Below are positions 33,296 to 45,504 of a DNA stretch of 64,000 bases, piece by piece (position 1 is the first letter of the stretch; each line of letters starts with the position of its first letter). The notes under the pieces are model-generated. The model had not been told where the DNA came from, ran no database searches, and saw only the letters and a list, made by a program, of their open reading frames with translations. Made by a program: the position numbers and the translations under genes. The stretch comes from Incurvaria masculella (taxonomy: Eukaryota; Arthropoda; Insecta; Lepidoptera; Incurvariidae). The DNA is taken from NCBI GenBank assembly GCA_946894095.1, contig OX335652.1:19057001-19121000 (forward strand). Reading direction: 5' to 3'.

Positions 33296-34830
33296 AGCCC
33301 GTGCCTAAAAAAAGTGATCGATCAGACCCGGCCAACTACCGACCAATAGCCATTACTTCTCTTCTTTGCAAAGTGATGGAGCGCACTCTCAGTTGATGAG
33401 GTATCTAGAGAATAATGAACTCCTCAGCGATCACCAATACGGCTTTCGTCCGAATCGATCTGCTGGGGATCTCCTAGTCTGAGGGCCGAGTGCACGAAAG
33501 GACAAAAAATCAAAATCAACGTCAAAGTATGATTAAACACGTCACTTTGAGTGGACAGTATGGAAGGAACTCTATGCGGTTCACTAAAAGTGACGTGTTT
33601 GAACATTGATTAACTCAGCAGTCTCTTCGTGCAATCGGGGCTTAGTCTCACATGAGATGGGCGATGCGCTCAAAATTCATGACTAAGGTACTCTTATGGC
33701 TATCGGTCTGGATATCACGAAAGTATTAGACCAGGTTTGGCACAAGGCACTACTTTCCAAGCTGCCCTCCTATGGCCTTCCACCCGACCTATGTGACCGA
33801 ATCGCCGACTTTTTGCATGGCCGCAACATAAAAGTCTTGCTTGACGGTTGTTGCGCCAAAGCCATGTCAGTGAACGCCAGCGTACCGCAAGGCTCTGTGC
33901 TGTCCCCAACCCTTTTCCTGCTGCAAATTAATGATCTGCCTATTTTGGCGACATTGATTGCCACGCAGATGACAGCACGGTCCAACCCAGTCACCAGACC
34001 GCAAGTCGCGATGACGTGAAGGAGAATACGCGGTGCCTCGCTGTTAAACTCGAAGAGACCCTGGAAAAAGTTTTCGGATGGGGTCTCCAGAACTTCATTG
34101 AGTTTAACGCGAGCAAGACACAGGCTTGCATATTCAGTGCGAAGAGGACACCTTTCAGTGTAGCTCCGACCTTCAACGGTACAACTCTGCGTATTGACAA
34201 CCACATTGGGATTCTTGGGACCAAAATTTTGGACGTCATATCGAGGATGAAGCCCAGCTTGCCCCAAAAAAGCTGGTGGTCCTCAACAGGGTGCGTCAGT
34301 ATTTCACGCTTGACCATAAACTGCTCCTCTACAAGGTGCAGATAAGGTCTTGCGTGGAGTACTGTTCGCATTTGTGGGACGGCTCAGCTAATTATCTACT
34401 TGGCTCCCTGGACGCTGTCGTTGCGTCTCGTCGACGATCCCAAGGTATCCCAAAATTTAGAGACCGAAGACTTCAAAGGGATGTAGGGTCTCTCGTTGTA
34501 TTCTATCGTCTTTACCATGGAGAGTGCTCTTCAGAGCTGCATAACGCTGTCTCTCCGCCCCCTTACTACCACCGCAAAACGCGGAACAGGCAGGTAATGC
34601 ACCCATTCACTGCCGAAAATCCCAAAATTAGAACCCACCGATCCTCTAGATCTTTCATATATAGGGTCGGTAAACTATGGAATCGACTTCCTGCTGAAGT
34701 TTTTCCCTCAAAGTACAACCTGGGGTTCTTCAAACATAGTGTGAAGAAGCACCTGGCCGACCGGTATGGTTTTCGCAGCCCCCGTGAAAGTCCGAAAGCT
34801 TATGGGCGCCGCTGGGCGCCTTTTTTGTGA
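33296..34830 (+). pseudogene. Decayed CR1/Jockey-type non-LTR reverse transcriptase
   Basis: The sequence passes through several frames. PANYRPIAITSLLCKVMER (about 33340-33400) is the RT finger. MAIGLDITKVLDQVWHKALL starts at 33696; DITK..D is RT motif A with AKAFD decayed. VPQGSVLSPTLFLLQINDL is at 33880-33940. The C-terminal part 34276-34830 contains YCSHLWDGSANYL and FPSKYNLGFFKHSVKKHL. Frameshifts occur near 33420, 34016 and 34280, the YADD box is lost in the frame change, and a MITE splits it at 33485. Endonuclease and ORF1 are absent. Non-functional. Confidence 0.85.
33484..33640. mobile_element. ~157-bp MITE inserted in the RT pseudogene
   Basis: Ends CCGAGTGCACGAA and TTCGTGCAATCGG are inverted, with pairing continuing to AAACACGTCACTTT. 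TAGTCT occurs at both junctions (33475-33480 and 33643-33648), and removing the insert with one copy restores the RT reading through DLLVSHEMG. Confidence 0.78.
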
Positions 34831-35447
34831 GGACCTTGCGTGCGCCTAAAAACCTTTGCTCTACCTCCATCCATCAGTTCATTTATTATGTAGTTCAGGA
34901 CACGGTCCTCTTGTAGTGTATTGCCAAAATTAGCTTTTACATGCATTTTTTTTCCCTATTTGGTATTTTTGGTATTACTCATCGAATAATACTAGAGGAT
35001 GCATATGATTCCTCAAAATAATAAAGACGTAATTATAGATATACCAGTGTGAACCATAACATTTAAAAATAAACACATAATGTTTGGCTTTAAAATGCGA
35101 ATTTAAAAGGATGCAAGATGTGTGCTAAATTAGATTTTCTTAAAGCAGAGTATATTAGAGGACGCACAAATTATCTCAAGTACTACAGACGTGAGAAGTA
35201 TGCTAGTGTGGATTGAAATATACAAAAAATATACAAGTGGACGTGAAAATGTAAATGACGCAAGAAGTATACCGAAATGAATGGAGTGTGAATATCCGCA
35301 ATTTATAACTTTTTGCAAATATAAGTTGAGCGGGAATATTGCATACGATATTGAAGACAATATTCATGGAAACCTTAGTAATAAAACCATTGGAAGCGAT
35401 GGACGCCGTAAGTCGGTATCTCAGCATGGACGCAAGAAGTGTATCAG

Positions 35448-35478
<31 letters not shown>
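35448..35478. repeat. (AT)n microsatellite
   Basis: Uninterrupted TA dinucleotides, directly at the right end of the 3.3-kb inverted-repeat region. A second TA-rich run is at 32652-32690. Confidence 0.92.
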
Positions 35479-35482
<4 letters not shown>

Positions 35483-36009
35483 ATACGTATATTTACTAAC
35501 TTATATTTAATTTGATATTACCTTGAATCTAAAATGACGATGGCTTTTTACACCTGAATAATTTAGATCATAATTCCTATTAATTTAGAATAAGATGTCA
35601 TTATCGTCAAGAGTTTGCTCCTCACCAATGTATATAATGTTCTTATAATAATGTTCTTCGTGAGCAGTAGTAATCAAACAATTTCTGTAAACTAGTTTGT
35701 AAGTATCACTGGGAAAAAAATAAAAAAATTATAAAATAATGACGAAGTTTCTTGTCGGCTCTTCTTTGCCAGAAGTAATCGAACCGACAGGAAACAAAAA
35801 TGACGAATCCGAGTGTGTTATATACATCTAATGGAGGAAATAAAGAAACTGAAACTTCAAAACTGATTCCACGTAAAAGGCGACGTATATGCTTAGCACG
35901 AAAAAGTATATTTAATTGAATCAACCTAGGACTGGCTCTAACATCTCGTTGCCAAATACGATTTTGGTGACGACGGCAAGGTGTTTGAATGTTCAATCTT
36001 AGCAGTCAA

Positions 36010-39000
36010 CGTCCGAAACTTAGGTAAACGTTAAATCAATGTACATATTTGAAATAAAATAAAAGAATTACAGGACAAATCATAAATTCGCTCCTTTAAA
36101 AACACACCCCTCCCAAGCGCCCAGGGGCGCCCAGGAGCTGTCGAACTTGCACGGGGGCTGTAAAAACATGTCGGCCGACCAAGTGCTGTCGCACACCATA
36201 TTTGAATGACCACACGTTGTACTTTGGGGAAAATACCTCCGCAGGGATTGCAAGTATAAAGACCATATAGATAAAGGATCTACAGGATCAGTGGGTGATT
36301 ATTGGAAACTATGATAGTTGTGCGTTAAGCAATGGAAGAAAGAGGACAATCGGATGGTGCTATGCAGCTCCAAAGAGCATTTTCCTTGATATAGACAGAT
36401 TATCAATGACAGAAAAGATCCCACCTGCTTTTAGAGTTGGAGGGTCTCCAGTTTCCAGAAAACCTCGAGTCGTCAACGAGACGGACAACACAGCGCTCTA
36501 TCGAATCTAAGGAGCCAAGTATACATAGTAAGTAATACTCCACGCAATACCTCACCTGTGCCTTAATAACGCATATGTTTTTGTCCAGCGTGAAATTTAG
36601 TGCAATTGACCTTATGTGGCTTAGATAGAGAATCCAGTCCTTATGGTCAGGGCACTTTCAAGCTTGGCTTTATAAGTATTCCTAGGAAGATGGGTGATTG
36701 GATTACCGGTCCTTAGCGTCATGTCATCTGCTGCTTTCGGGTTACATGTGTGTATGGGAAAAACTCGATCTCAATCGCTTAGTTTCGTAGAATAAATAAA
36801 TACTTGAGTAACAACATTCCAAAGAAATTAAAATATATGTATTTTAACTTGGAGGCAAATTAGTGAAAATTCATTGTTTAAAACGATTCCCTGTATGATA
36901 ATGATGGAGTTTTTTTTCACAAAAGTAAACAACTGGTATGTATTCAGTTTCAACTTAAATTTATCTAAATTTTATAAAAAATATCCGAAAAACTCTATAA
37001 AGTTTCGTGCTACAGCAATAAATACATTGAACACAGCTACAGTATTTAAATATCCAAACAAGCTCATAGATTTAAAACTTTAAATAAGACAAAAACGGAG
37101 ACCGTTAAGTGCCATAATTATTGGCATAATAAAATATCGAACGACTTAGTCAAGCTGTGCCTCTACAAATACGGACGCGGCTTCGGTTTTATATATGTTA
37201 ATTTCCGTGTCCAGTCCTTATTGAGACGACGGCTTACTTTATATTTAACGCTTAAATAAATCTGCTAGACAGCCACTGACATTTTTGATATAGATTATAT
37301 TTTAATCAGTTTCGTATTCCCGGTACTAACTGGAGTTACATTTTATTTAAATGAAATGCAATTATTCTAGAAACAAAATAATATCACAAATTTGCACAGT
37401 TAAAATAGACATCAATGAGATTGGCTTTCAATTTATTTTCATATTTGGTCTCAGTTATTTTAAATATTATATACATTTTAAATGTATTGTTATATGTAAT
37501 CGCAGATGTGAACCAACTGATGCGATGCATGCATTCTGCATTAGAATAAGGAGAAAAACATTTATTCTTAAAACACGATATGTGATTTTTTTTATTTAAA
37601 TGTTAATTTGAAGACAGAAGAGGATACAGTTTTTTTTAAATGTAGAATAACATTTAAAAAAAACTATAGTGCAGGTGTAGGTTCAGAAAACTGTGATATT
37701 TACAATGCAATAGAAATAATAAAATGAACACTATCAAAATAACATAGACGGTTGCGTAACATTTTGGAACAAATACACCAGAAGAATTCGATGAGTTGCA
37801 TGATGTGAACGCGAAACAAGGAGATGTAACATGATTAAATCAATTCAAGATTATATAACTTGGGCGTATGATGAATGATTGTGCAACATTTCATATGATA
37901 TCTGAAGGTATAGTCAAATCTTTCGCGAAACATTTACAATCTTTTTTTAAGATATATTAGATATACATACTTCTTTTGACGCGTTTGGGAAATCAGATCA
38001 GATTGTATTTTTCGCTTGTAACGAAGTTGTATGCGCCCAGTGACAAATAATTTATTATAGAATTTGCAGCGGGTTGATACTGGATGTAGGATCCTTATTT
38101 AAAACTGTATAAAATAAATATTGTTCAATATAATTTTATGTTAGTGTTATTTATAGTGGGTATTATACCCTGTTTGGTGATTGGATACATCCCTTCTAAA
38201 GAGTCATTCTGGAGCAAATTTGCAACACATTTGGCCCAGTGAAAGGGCAGTCTAACATCAATAGTTTTTTAGTCACTTAAGTTTTAATTGTTTTTTCAAT
38301 TTTCTGTGTTATTATGAAAAAGAGTAGGATTGTAAAATAGCTACTACACTAACAATGAAAAAAAAACCTGTATTTTTGTGTATAATTAAAAATTTTATTA
38401 CGTTACGACACCCTGTTTGAGTACTCAAATATCAAATAACGAAATTTATTGGAAGTGGGTTATTGTTTGGAAAAATAGTTTTCATTTGTGACTACCATCT
38501 TAAAACTGGCACGTTCGCCGATTTCACATTCAATTAACTGGATCATGAAATAAAAACTGGTTACCATTTTTCTGTTGCAACAAAACCATATCTTGTATCC
38601 AGTATGTTGCTTTATTTGCAAGAACAAAAATATCTTATTTCAAATCTAATTCTTAAAAATCAATAGATGTCATATATATGTTTAATCGTACTTATTCTCT
38701 GTTTGGCGTCCCTGTGTAAACGTTTATGTAGTAACTCAAATGTGAACTCTGGAAGTCCTCAACCGCCCCCTATACAAGCAAACGTCTTACGCAACAAAAT
38801 GTATTACCATAAGCAGCAACCGTACCATTAGCATAAGACCCACCATCTTCTGTCCGGGTCAGATTAGAATAGAGCTAAGTCACATTCGTAATCGTTCCTT
38901 GTAGCTGTTCATCTCCCGACGGAGCTCGGATCCGCCGGTGTCGGCCGATCGCCCTCACCTCGCCGCGCGGCTGACTTGGCGTTTTATTTAGAACTATGCA

Positions 39001-40720
39001 CATCATTTGGGTGTACGGTGGGCTGATAAGTCATGTATACAGGGTAGGGTAAAATAAATAAAATATTAAGTGTGTTTGTGACTTGTTGATTTGGTTGCAT
39101 AAACCAATCATCGTATTGATGTATAGGCTTAAAACAGTGGCATGTTTAATTGTTTAAAGTATTATATGGTGTACTTAAAAAATAAAATTAAAGAATGAAT
39201 CATGTTGATCAAAAAACTTTTTTTAAAATATTTTTCCTTACATTAGAAATAGGCGTTTTATATGTAAAGACTAAAACGAAAAATTAATAAATATATATTT
39301 CACAAATAAAATTATATACCAATGACGTCCATGCACTATCGCCATTTTATATGTAGTTCATTGATTCCTTTGCTGATTCTATGATTAAAATAATTGCGAG
39401 AGCGAGAATCAATCAAATCTTTGAAGGCGGTTTTGAGTGCCTCATTGGGATGAAATTTGTCAAAGAAAAAACATATGGCTCGAAAACAAATGAATTACTT
39501 AATTCTTAACTCAAATACACAAACCTAAATTAGAAATGAATTTTAATTTGGAATTCCAGATATTTTCAGTAAAAAAAAATGTCAATTTAATACCTAAGGG
39601 CCTAATATGTTGATTGTTACTAAATGCGTATTCTGTGGTTAGTTTTTATTTGAAAAAAAAAATGCTATCAAAGGATTAATCGCACCTTAATTTAAAAATA
39701 TTGTCTTAGGTGCTTAGTCCTCGAACTTTAATTTCCAGATGCGAGTGAAATGTATTCAACCCATATAAATCTGACGTTTAGAAAAAAGCGACTCATTCTT
39801 ATGTCGTAAAGCTTGTCTCATTTAAATTATGCTGACGCTACCTTGATCGATGCCTAAACGTTTTATAATGCGTTCGATGACCCGAGCATTAAATTCATAG
39901 CTTTGTTATGTTTTTTTATTGGATCCAAATAACTATCAACTTATTACTGTAAGCCGATCTAAGTTTTTTTCCGCCTTCCTACATCTAGATTTTTGTTTAT
40001 ACCTCGAGAGAAAGTAATACATGTAACATAAAACAATGTTATGAAATTATACAAAAAACTAAAACTACCTGTGTTCCTCTCTAATGTTATGCTAAATATC
40101 CAAAACAATGGCAGTAGTCCCTGCTAGATATATCTGCTCTACCATCGAATATTTATACTGAGTCCATTCTTCCGAGGCGTTAAAAAAACCTTAGACAAAG
40201 GCGCACACTGCGAGCTTTTTCGCGGAAGATTAAGAAACAATGTCGTTTTGTCTTCTTTGTATTGAACGGTTGAAATAATTGTCCAAGAACTGTCACTATT
40301 TGCCTATACAAAAAACGCTTTCCAATTTACGCAGAAACGGAAGTCGAACAAATGTTTTTCAATAGGAGCATTTATTGTTACGAAATAACAATTGGGGTCG
40401 AATTTTTTGGGTCATTAGGACAACGTGCTTGACGGACACAATGGTGATCCCTAATTTTCACGCCACTCATTTGCCTTAGATTAATGAAAATATTATCGGG
40501 AAAGAATCGAAGTTGATTGTTGCATTAATACCAATTGTAGGAAATAAGATTATGTTGTGATTATTTGTAGTAAAACATTTAAATAAGGTCGCTAATCAAG
40601 GTAGAAGGCTATATTATGGTGAAAGTTTTTGATTTTTCATTTGTTAGTGTAATGTTAACATGAAAGATAATGATTGTATGCAAATCATTAAACACAAACC
40701 ATATTTATATACTTAAAAAC
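36010..40720. other. Long AT-rich tract without recognised genes
   Basis: Few repeats and no recognised protein domain. Frames at 36295-36510 and 37351-37599 are short, unlinked to splice sites and not supported. Contains the GC-rich patch 38905-38995. Confidence 0.45.
38905..38995. promoter_or_regulatory. GC-rich, CpG-rich segment of unknown role
   Basis: CCCGACGGAGCTCGGATCCG, GTGTCGGCCGATCG and CTCGCCGCGCGGCTGAC stand out in a 5-kb AT-rich tract with few repeats. A 5' UTR or promoter is possible; nothing confirms it. Confidence 0.22.
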
Positions 40721-40725
40721 GAAAA

Positions 40726-40997
40726 CCGGCCAAGTGCGAGTCGGACTTGCACAGAAAGGGTTCCGTACCATCGTACAAGACTTAACACAAAACAATCGCG
40801 TATCTTGTATGGGGCCCCCGTATTTTTTTTTATTTAACCTATGTATTGTTATAGCGGCAACATAAATACATACTCTGTTAAAGTTTCAGCTACTTACCTA
40901 TTACGGTTCATGAGATAGAGCCCTATGACAGACGGACGGATGGACAGCGGAGGCTTAGTAATAGGGTTCCGTTGGCACCCTTTGGGTACGGAACCCT
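40726..40997 (+). repeat. Family A repeat
   Basis: Copy with a short microsatellite (ACGGACGGATGGACAG), ending ACGGAACCCTAAT. Confidence 0.86.
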
Positions 40998-41522
40998 AAT
41001 AAAAAGGAACGAAGAAAAAAAAAAAACAAAGAGACATTTATCTTTTTGTATTAGAAGTGACAAAAGATTCGTTGCGCTACTGGTTTTGCTTCTGTAAGTT
41101 CATCCTTTATTTTTTTTGATAAATGCCCAACAAGGGCTCTACAGGTACTCATTTGTTAGCAGAATAAAGTACTAGCAAAGATAATATTATGGTACTAGGG
41201 CTAGGCCCGTAAGTATCCAAAAAAACGCTCCTAATACATATGTTGTTTGGAAAAATCTTTAAATGAACTGATTTAAACTTGATTTCGGTTTCTGACATCA
41301 TTCAATGAAAATTTTGTCAGATCGTACCTGGTCAATTTACAGAAAAAATATTTTTGCTGCATTTATAATCAGTTTTGCTTTTTAGAAAAACACAAAATCA
41401 TACCGACACCGATATCGATTGATTAAGGTGTAATTGAAAACATCAAGTAAATAAAATAAAGGCCTCTGGTACGCTAGGCCAGTCCCCGCGCCACTAGGCT
41501 ACAAATAATATATAATAATCAT

Positions 41523-41637
41523 ATAAGGGATGAAAGTTTTTATGGGGAACTCAAATAATATCCTAGAAATAAATCGGCCCGACATCAGTCTAAAACGACA
41601 TTGACCCGAGCGATACCGGGTACCTTAGTTAGTATTA
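41523..41637 (+). repeat. Helitron-like 3' end fragment
   Basis: GGGATGAAAGTTTTTATGGGG, CGGCCCGACATCAGTC and GACATTGACCCGAGCG match the right part of the element at 5727-5842 and the copy at 50438. Confidence 0.65.
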
Positions 41638-41649
41638 AACAAAAGTTTT

Positions 41650-41948
41650 GTGCTGTATGGGTTCGGTACTCTTGTGCCAGAGACCGCAGATTCGAATCCC
41701 AGAGTTTGCACCTCTGCCTTTAAGATTAAAATACGCATTTGGGCTGAGAATGCGTGCGGCTCCATGGTTCGGAATCCATGTACAACTGTAGGTCCAGTTA
41801 CTTACTTACTAGATAGTTAGGCTAAGCTCACCCTGGCTGGTACCACCGCATTAGGTGAATAGATAGTCGAAGCTGCAATGATAATATATCCGTGATTTCC
41901 ATCAAGTTCAATGTAGACGTGCTCATAAAGGGAAGGTCCTGGGATATT
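41650..41948 (+). mobile_element. SINE with tRNA-like head and family B body
   Basis: The first ~90 bp carries a tRNA-type B box (GATTCGAATCCCAGA). From about 41740 the sequence follows the 5S SINE body: GTGCGGCTCCATGGTTCGGA, ACTGTAGGTCC, TTACTTACTAGATAGTTAGG, CATCAAGTTCAATGTAG and GGAAGGTCCTGG. The copy is old and ends at a (TTTCA)n stretch. It has a tRNA-type head on the same body as 52476-52861. Confidence 0.72.
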
Positions 41949-42344
41949 TCATTTCATTTCATTTATTTAAACTTTTTGGTAGTCAAACTACACCAAGTTA
42001 TGTCACAAAGATCCGCGGATTCGATCAACCCAGTAAAGAAGAACCCGCAAAGAAACTTCACGGGTTTACATAACATATTTTTCCGTCCACAATTTTGAAA
42101 TATACACTTAGATCTAAATGCTACTGCCAAACAATTCCTTGGCAGAACAGATTAAGGCAAAGAACAAAAAACAGGGATAGCACCTTATTTAGTTTTGATA
42201 TCTTAATGTTTGGCGCATATGATAAAAGCAATTGTGGTATTAGTCATCCATGCCCACTTCCATAAAAAAACACATTAATATGTGTGCTGAGTGGGTTCTG
42301 ACACATAAAAAATATACAATTGGGCTCACATGTTTTTCCGTGCC

Positions 42345-42590
42345 CGTCTGAAGAGGGCTCCGGAATTCCTCGTAAAACTGTAAGCCTTTTTTTAAGTTAC
42401 TGGGTGTTAATTCTGCCTAGGTTAGTAAAATCACATTGAATGAATGATGCTTGAAGCGATAATGGCAATTCGTCCGGGTTTTCCATTTAGTTCAATGCAG
42501 CCCTGCAATATAACGGACATAGGTCGTGGCATGGCACCTAGTTTCTTTATGGTGTTTTGGGTTAGTATTATCATGACAGTCGATGTTATG
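42345..42590 (+). repeat. Family B body fragment
   Basis: Contains GAGGGCTCCGGAATTCC, AACTGTAAGCC, TTTTCCATTTAGTTCAATGC and GGTCGTGGCATGGCACCTAG in body order. Head not preserved. Confidence 0.68.
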
Positions 42591-43464
42591 CATTTCTTAT
42601 TGCACACAAAATAATGTTATTAAGCATTTTTCAGGAGTACGCAATTTAACTATACCCGATTTATTTATATCAGTAATGATACAAGGTTTGAGTTAGATTC
42701 TACGTTTTTTTTTTATTATGTCCAATACATTTTAAAATATTTCTTAATGCTCCACAGTTGTCAGGTTAATTCGATAATAGATTGATGGGTTCCGAGGAGC
42801 TTAACATAAATGATGACTGGAGATCCTACCCGCAGGCTATCCGGTGTCACAGGTGTGATGTGTCATTTCGTCGGACTGTCGATCACAGGGGACTTAGGCA
42901 ATCGTAAGCGCAGCTTATTCGAAAAATTTTTTTTTTATTGTATCGTGACAAAATATTTTATGATATCTTTGACAATGCCTAATCGGATGGACGCGAGATA
43001 TTTATACCTCGGACTCATTCCAGAATACACTGAATTGGGTTTTTTGTACAGATTATATATTTGAGGTCTTCCCATTTATACAGTGTGAACATAACCTTTT
43101 CGTATTTTCAAGGAGACTAGAGAATTTTATTTTATTTTATTTTAGATATACTGGGTGGAAAGTTTTGACGGCACATTGAAGTAAATTAACCTAAACATAA
43201 AAGCATATAATTTTATTCGAAGGGTGCATTTTATGATTTACGAAAATCGGTTATCTCAGCTGGGAGTCGAACCAACAAAAAACGCGAAAAAACTACAAAA
43301 TTATTTTTATGTCATCGATCCAAGAACAACCTGAAGAGAGTTTACGACAATTCCTGAGAAGTATCGAATGGAATAAAACACACAATTTAATTAAGTGCAT
43401 AGAATTACAATTTAAATTAGATTTTTCCGTATTTATTTTCGTGTAAACATAACTGTCGAAATTA

Positions 43465-43690
43465 GAATCAACCGATTCTCTAGCTAGAGCCTTCATCGAT
43501 AGGGTCGTTAGTCTATGGAATCTTACTCTATGCCGGGGTATTTCCCTCAAAGTATGACATGGGGTCTTTTAATGATGTTATGAAGTAGCACCTGGCCGGC
43601 CGGCATGTTTTCGCAGCCCCGTAAAAGTTCAAAAGCCACCTCTGCCATCGATGGGCACCTCTGCGAAGGGTCCTTGCGTACGCTGTATAC
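43465..43690 (+). pseudogene. CR1-like LINE 3' fragment
   Basis: ACCGATTCTCTAGCTAGAGC, TCGATAGGGTCGTTAGTCTA, CCCTCAAAGTATGACATGGG and GTAGCACCTGGCCGGCCGG match 34640-34800 of the RT pseudogene. Only the last ~75 codons and start of the 3' UTR remain. Confidence 0.75.
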
Positions 43691-43776
43691 CGCGCTTAAA
43701 TATATTATAAAAATAAATTAGAACCTTACTAATTATAATATGTGTACGAATAAACCTGCACGATAAATTTAAAAAA

Positions 43777-44061
43777 CCGGCCAAGTGCGAGTCGGACGCG
43801 CACACGAAGGGTTCCGTACCATCAACACCAAAAAATCAGGTTTTTTGTATGGGGTCCCCCCCTTTAATTTGTATTATTTTTTTATTTTACCTATTTGTTG
43901 TTATAGCGGCAAAATAAATACACACTCTGTGAAAATTTCAGCAGTCTACCTATTACGGTTCATGAGATACAGCCCTGTGACAGGCGGACGGACGGATGGA
44001 CGGACGGACAGCGGTGGCTTAGTAATAGGGTTTCGTTTTCACCTTTCGGGTACGGAACCCT
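43777..44061 (+). repeat. Family A repeat
   Basis: Full copy following an A-run, with (CGGA)n carrying one GGAT interruption, ending TACGGAACCCTAAAAA. Confidence 0.88.
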
Positions 44062-44512
44062 AAAAATTAGCGTAGAAATGAGAAGAATTCGCCGCAAAAG
44101 CCTTGGGTGGATTTGAGATATCGGATTGACATTTACAATACGCCTTAAATTCTAGGAAGCAGTCATGCGTGAGTACGTACAAATGTTTGCATGGTAAATA
44201 TTTCCAAGCCTGTGCTACGAAACCGCCAGACTGTGAAATTAGGCTGGCTAGTGTTTAGTTTCAGCCTATGTGTTTTGCACCCTCACTCAAAGTCTTTGAC
44301 TATGACCACGCCTCTAATGATTTTCTGCTAAGGTGACTTGTGACTTAATTATATAATAAATAATAGTAAATGATAAAAACTAGCATACACTATTATTACG
44401 TGGTCCTGGCCTGAAACCTATTCCATTCGGATCTACAGTTTTATATGCCTTGACCTTGGAACAGCTCGCATTCGCGACGAAACTCACATGTACATTTCAG
44501 AAATAGAAAAAA

Positions 44513-44803
44513 CCGGCCAAGTGCGAGTCGGACTCGCACACGAAGGGTTCCGTACCATCGCACAAGATTTACAAAAAAAACACGTTTTTTGTATGGGGCC
44601 CCCTTTATTATTATTATTGTATGATGTTACCTATTTGTTGTTATAGCGGCAAAATAAATACATAATCTGTGAAAATTTCCACTTCCTACCTGTTACGGTT
44701 GAGATACAGCCCTGTGACAGACGGACGGACGGACGGACGGACGGACAGCGGAGGTACGGAACCCTAATAAGGTTCCGTTTTCACCCTTTGGGTACGGAAC
44801 CCT
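44513..44803 (+). repeat. Family A repeat with rearranged 3' hairpin
   Basis: Full-length copy, but a short TACGGAACCCTAAT block is repeated just before the terminal hairpin. This looks like a small slippage duplication. Confidence 0.86.
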
Positions 44804-44854
44804 AAAAAGTGTTCCATGCATAAATTGAACTCACGATCATAATAAGGAATATAA

Positions 44855-44950
44855 GGAAGGTCCTGGCATGGCACCTAGTTCCCATGTGGCGTGTTAGGCT
44901 AATATCTGACTGTCAGTTTGATATTAGCCATCCATGTCCAGTTAGATAAA
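44855..44950 (+). repeat. Family B SINE 3' fragment
   Basis: Carries GAAGGTCCTGGCATGGCACC, CCCATGTGGCGTGTTAGG and CCATCCATGTCCAGTTAGA followed by an A-run. Confidence 0.78.
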
Positions 44951-45010
44951 AAAATGACAGGCTAGCCCCCCACGCCCTGACTTACGAGACACTAAATAAA
45001 TAAAAATAAG

Positions 45011-45054
45011 GCCTAATAAAATGGCATGTCATCTTTAATGCCATTTTATTAGGC
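45011..45054. repeat. Perfect 17-bp hairpin
   Basis: GCCTAATAAAATGGCAT pairs with ATGCCATTTTATTAGGC across a 10-nt loop. Confidence 0.88.
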
Positions 45055-45421
45055 TTAATCCGGCGCAAAGTGTACCTAAGCACCCGGTATTGCAATCCCA
45101 AAAGCCGTTTTATCTCCAAATCGTTTTAATTCGGTCTAGGCTATACCCGTTTGAATGAATGTCCGCTAATGAAAATCCAAATAAATTGGGATTCCTCCTA
45201 GACACCGGTAAGTCCTACTCCAAGATAAGCTGCGACCACTGCGCTGGAACACGGCTGCCTAATCTGCAAATAGGTTAACCTTTGTCGGTGTCGTGTGTGC
45301 TACTGCCATTGGTTTTCAATTGCACCAAGCACAAGTACCTCCGTGCCGATACCAACGTCAGTATATCTGTAGAGCGATTCTTTTGGTGATGTCTCTACAT
45401 ATTGTTAGTAAGGCTATTGGC

Positions 45422-45466
45422 ACGGAATAGGATACATACCTATATCAGGTATGTATCCTATTCCGT
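45422..45466. repeat. Perfect 20-bp hairpin, 5-nt loop
   Basis: ACGGAATAGGATACATACCT pairs exactly with AGGTATGTATCCTATTCCGT around ATATC. Confidence 0.9.
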
Positions 45467-45504
45467 TCACCCAATTGAATTTGTAAAAAAAAAATAAGAA
45501 ATCG

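Larger units (their letters stand above)
32152..35448. mobile_element. 3.3-kb region bounded by 22-bp inverted repeats with GGACGC motifs
   Basis: Left end CCTGCTATACTTCTTGCGTC and the right-end complement CCTGATACACTTCTTGCGTC match at 20 of 22 bases (one more base pair pair each side of the text shown). Both flanks are rich in degenerate GGACGCAAGAAGT / GCGTCC motifs (32163-32460; 35107-35440), as in subterminal transposase sites. The centre holds a decayed CR1-like RT. It may be a DNA transposon hosting a LINE insertion; no transposase was recognised. Confidence 0.5.

Noticed and set aside
33770..34371. Antisense frames opposite the RT pseudogene (126 and 165 codons)
   Set aside because: They mirror the RT coding strand and show no domain of their own.
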